Assembly (NCBI GenBank): GCA_029961105.1
Contig: JASBVO010000004.1
Coordinates: forward strand, 124,001-188,000
Length of the DNA stretch: 64,000 nt
Reading direction: 5' to 3'
From: Micrococcus sp.
GTDB taxonomy: Bacteria; Actinomycetota; Actinomycetes; Actinomycetales; Micrococcaceae
Program-made: the position numbers and the translations under genes
The notes under the pieces: generated by a model
Databases searched by the model: none
What the model saw: the letters and a program-made list of their open reading frames with translations, nothing else
Told to the model about the DNA's origin: nothing
Shown here: piece by piece, positions 61,826-64,000 of the stretch
Layout: every line of letters starts with the position of its first letter
How positions within the stretch are numbered: position 1 is the first letter of the stretch

Positions 61826-62989
61826 CTAGAGCGCCCCGTGCTGCCGGGCGACCTGCAGCGTGAGCTGGGCGATCGCCATCTCCTCGTTGGTCGGCACCAC
61901 CAGCACCGGGATGGCGGAGCCCTCGCTGGAGATCACGCGGGGCGCGTCGGAGCGCTCGAGGTTCTTCTCGGCGTCGTACTGCACGCCCAGCGGCTCCAGC
62001 CGGTCCAGCACGGTGGCCCGGAAGGGCGCGGAGTTCTCTCCGATCCCCGCGGTGAACACGATCGCCTGGGCCCCGCCGACGGCCACGTGGTAGCCGCCGA
62101 TGTACTTGGCCAGCCGGTAGGAGGCCACCTTGATGGCGGTCCGGGCACGGCGGTGGCCGGCGTGGGCGGAGTCCAGCACCTGGCGCATGTCCGCGTTGCC
62201 GGACATCCCCAGCAGCCCCGACTCGTTGTTCAGCAGCCGGTCCATCTGCTCGGCGTCGTAGTGGTGGTTCCGGATCAGGTGCGTGATGATCGACGGGTCC
62301 ACGTCCCCGGAGCGGGTGCCCATGACCAGGCCGGCCAGCGGTGTGTACCCCATGGAGGTGTCCACGGACTTCCCGCCCCGGATGGCGGTGGCCGAGGCGC
62401 CGTTGCCCAGGTGCAGGATCACCGCGTTGAACGTGTCCCGGGCGATCCCCAGGGTGTCGGCGGCGATCCCGGTGACCAGGTCGTGGCTGGTGCCGTGGAA
62501 GCCGTAGCGGCGGATGCCCTCCTCGGTGTACAGCGAGTCCGGCAGCGCGTAGCGCCATGCCTCCTCCGGCATGGTCTGGTGGAAGGAGGTGTCGAAGACG
62601 ACTACCTGCGGCATGTCCGGCCACCGGTCCGCGATCGCCCGCAGGCCCTGGGCGGCCGCCGGGTTGTGCAGCGGGGCCAGCGGGGCCAGCCGCTCGATCG
62701 CCCGGATGACCTCCATGGTCACCAGCGCCGGGGCCTTGAACCGCTCACCGCCGTGCACCACGCGGTGGCCGGCGGCGGCGATCTCCCGGTCGCCGATGAT
62801 CTCCTCCAGCTCCCGGTTGACCTGGTCCAGGGCCTCCGCGTGGTTGTCGATCCCGGAACCGGGCACGCCGATGCGCTCCACCAGGCCCTTGGCGATCACG
62901 GGGTGCTCCGGCTCGGTGCCGTCCGGTTCCACCTCGCGCAGCTGGTACTTCAGCGAGGAGGAGCCGGAGTTGATGACGAGGATGAGCAT
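61826..62989 (-). CDS. ackA: Acetate kinase
   Basis: MLILVINSGSSSLKYQL; VVFDTSFHQTMP; LHLGNGASATAI. Confidence 0.97.
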   Translation of the reverse strand: MLILVINSGSSSLKYQLREVEPDGTEPEHPVIAKGLVERIGVPGSGIDNHAEALDQVNRELEEIIGDREIAAAGHRVVHGGERFKAPALVTMEVIRAIERLAPLAPLHNPAAAQGLRAIADRWPDMPQVVVFDTSFHQTMPEEAWRYALPDSLYTEEGIRRYGFHGTSHDLVTGIAADTLGIARDTFNAVILHLGNGASATAIRGGKSVDTSMGYTPLAGLVMGTRSGDVDPSIITHLIRNHHYDAEQMDRLLNNESGLLGMSGNADMRQVLDSAHAGHRRARTAIKVASYRLAKYIGGYHVAVGGAQAIVFTAGIGENSAPFRATVLDRLEPLGVQYDAEKNLERSDAPRVISSEGSAIPVLVVPTNEEMAIAQLTLQVARQHGAL

Positions 62990-63032
62990 GACGGGGGGAG
63001 CCTTTCTGGAGGATCGGGCGCGGGGCAGGGGT

Positions 63033-64000
63033 TCAGTCGCCCTGGGCCTGGATGGCGGTGATGGCCACGGTGTTGACGATGTCGTCCACGGTGCACCCGC
63101 GGGAGAGGTCGTTGACCGGCTTGTTCAGCCCCTGCAGCACCGGCCCGACGGCGACGGCGCCGGAGGACTGCTGGACCGCCTTGTACGTGTTGTTGCCGGT
63201 GTTCAGGTCCGGGAAGATGAACACGGTCGCCTGGCCGGCCACCTCGGAGTCCGGCATCTTCGAGGCTGCCACCGCGGCGTTCACCGCGGCGTCGTACTGC
63301 AGCGGACCGTCCACCTTCAACGCGGGGTGGGCCGACCGGACCAGCTCGGTGGCGGTGCGCACCTTGTCCACCGCCTCACCGGAACCGGAGCCGCCGGTGG
63401 AGTAGGACAGCATCGCCACGCGCGGGTCCACGCCGAACTGGCTGGCGGTCACGGCGGAGGCATAGGCGATGTCGGCCAGCTGCTCGGCGTCCGGGTCCGG
63501 GTTCACGGCGCAGTCGCCGTAGACCAGGGCACGGTCCGGCAGCAGCATGAAGAACACGGAGGAGACGATCGAGACCCCGGGCCGGGTCTTGACGAACTCC
63601 AGCGCCGGCCGGATGGTGTTGGCGGTGGTGTGCGCCGCCCCGGAGACCATGCCGTCCACGTCCCCGAGGTGCACCATCATGGTGCCGTAGTACGCGCCCT
63701 CGGTCATCACCTCGCGCGCCCGCTCGATGTCCACGCCCTTGTGGGACCGCAGCCTGGCGTACTCCTCGGCGTAGCGCTCCCGGGCCGGCGCCGTGGCCGG
63801 GTCCAGCAGCTGAAGGCCGGTCAGGTCCACGCCCTGCCCGGCGGCGACGTCCCGGATGCGCGCCTCCTCGCCCAGGATGACGAGGTCGCACACGTCCCGG
63901 CGGCGCAGGATCTCGGCGGCGCGCAGGATACGCGGATCCTCGCCCTCCGGCAGCACGATCCGCTTCCGGTCGGCCCGGGCCCGCTCGATCAACCCGTGCA
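63033..64000 (-). CDS. pta: Phosphate acetyltransferase, C-terminal part (5' end outside window)
   Basis: RKRIVLPEGEDPRILRAAEILRRRDVCDLVILG; GMVSGAAHTTANTIRPALEFVKT; frame stays open to window end. Confidence 0.93.
   Translation of the reverse strand, partial: HGLIERARADRKRIVLPEGEDPRILRAAEILRRRDVCDLVILGEEARIRDVAAGQGVDLTGLQLLDPATAPARERYAEEYARLRSHKGVDIERAREVMTEGAYYGTMMVHLGDVDGMVSGAAHTTANTIRPALEFVKTRPGVSIVSSVFFMLLPDRALVYGDCAVNPDPDAEQLADIAYASAVTASQFGVDPRVAMLSYSTGGSGSGEAVDKVRTATELVRSAHPALKVDGPLQYDAAVNAAVAASKMPDSEVAGQATVFIFPDLNTGNNTYKAVQQSSGAVAVGPVLQGLNKPVNDLSRGCTVDDIVNTVAITAIQAQGD

Noticed and set aside
59745-62624. 959-aa minus-strand ORF spanning the ABC ATPase and part of ackA
   Set aside because: Shadow ORF in another frame over two well-supported genes

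Overview
This is a high-GC actinobacterial chromosome segment, most likely Micrococcaceae/Arthrobacter-like (inferred from gene content and order). It carries about 55 genes and is mostly housekeeping: pheA, serS, ppa, tilS-hpt-ftsH-folE-folP-folB-folK, panC, lysS, lsr2, clpC, mutY, radA, pstSCAB, pit/DUF47, tRNA-Lys(UUU), a peptide ABC transporter, ackA and pta (the last cut by the window end). I saw no CRISPR array, IS element, prophage or rRNA. The best candidate for an under-described system is at about 6.2-13.9 kb. There, a lipoprotein-type PBP4 carboxypeptidase is coupled to a membrane Ser/Thr kinase. Facing it is a translationally coupled pair of membrane-anchored secreted proteins: one has an intact vWA/MIDAS domain, and the other is a paralogue of its ectodomain without the vWA domain. 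An XRE regulator is divergent from that pair across a palindrome-rich intergenic region. Other notable points are: a secreted endonuclease/exonuclease/phosphatase-fold protein that appears to have lost its catalytic motifs; a stress/envelope cassette with a collagen-like (G-X-Y)n tail between the DUF2520 gene and panC; 11-bp phased Pho-box-like repeats before pstS; strong hairpins after both substrate-binding-protein genes; a CRP/GlxR-like site; and a perfect palindrome upstream of lsr2. All family calls come from reading the translated sequence; no database search was run.
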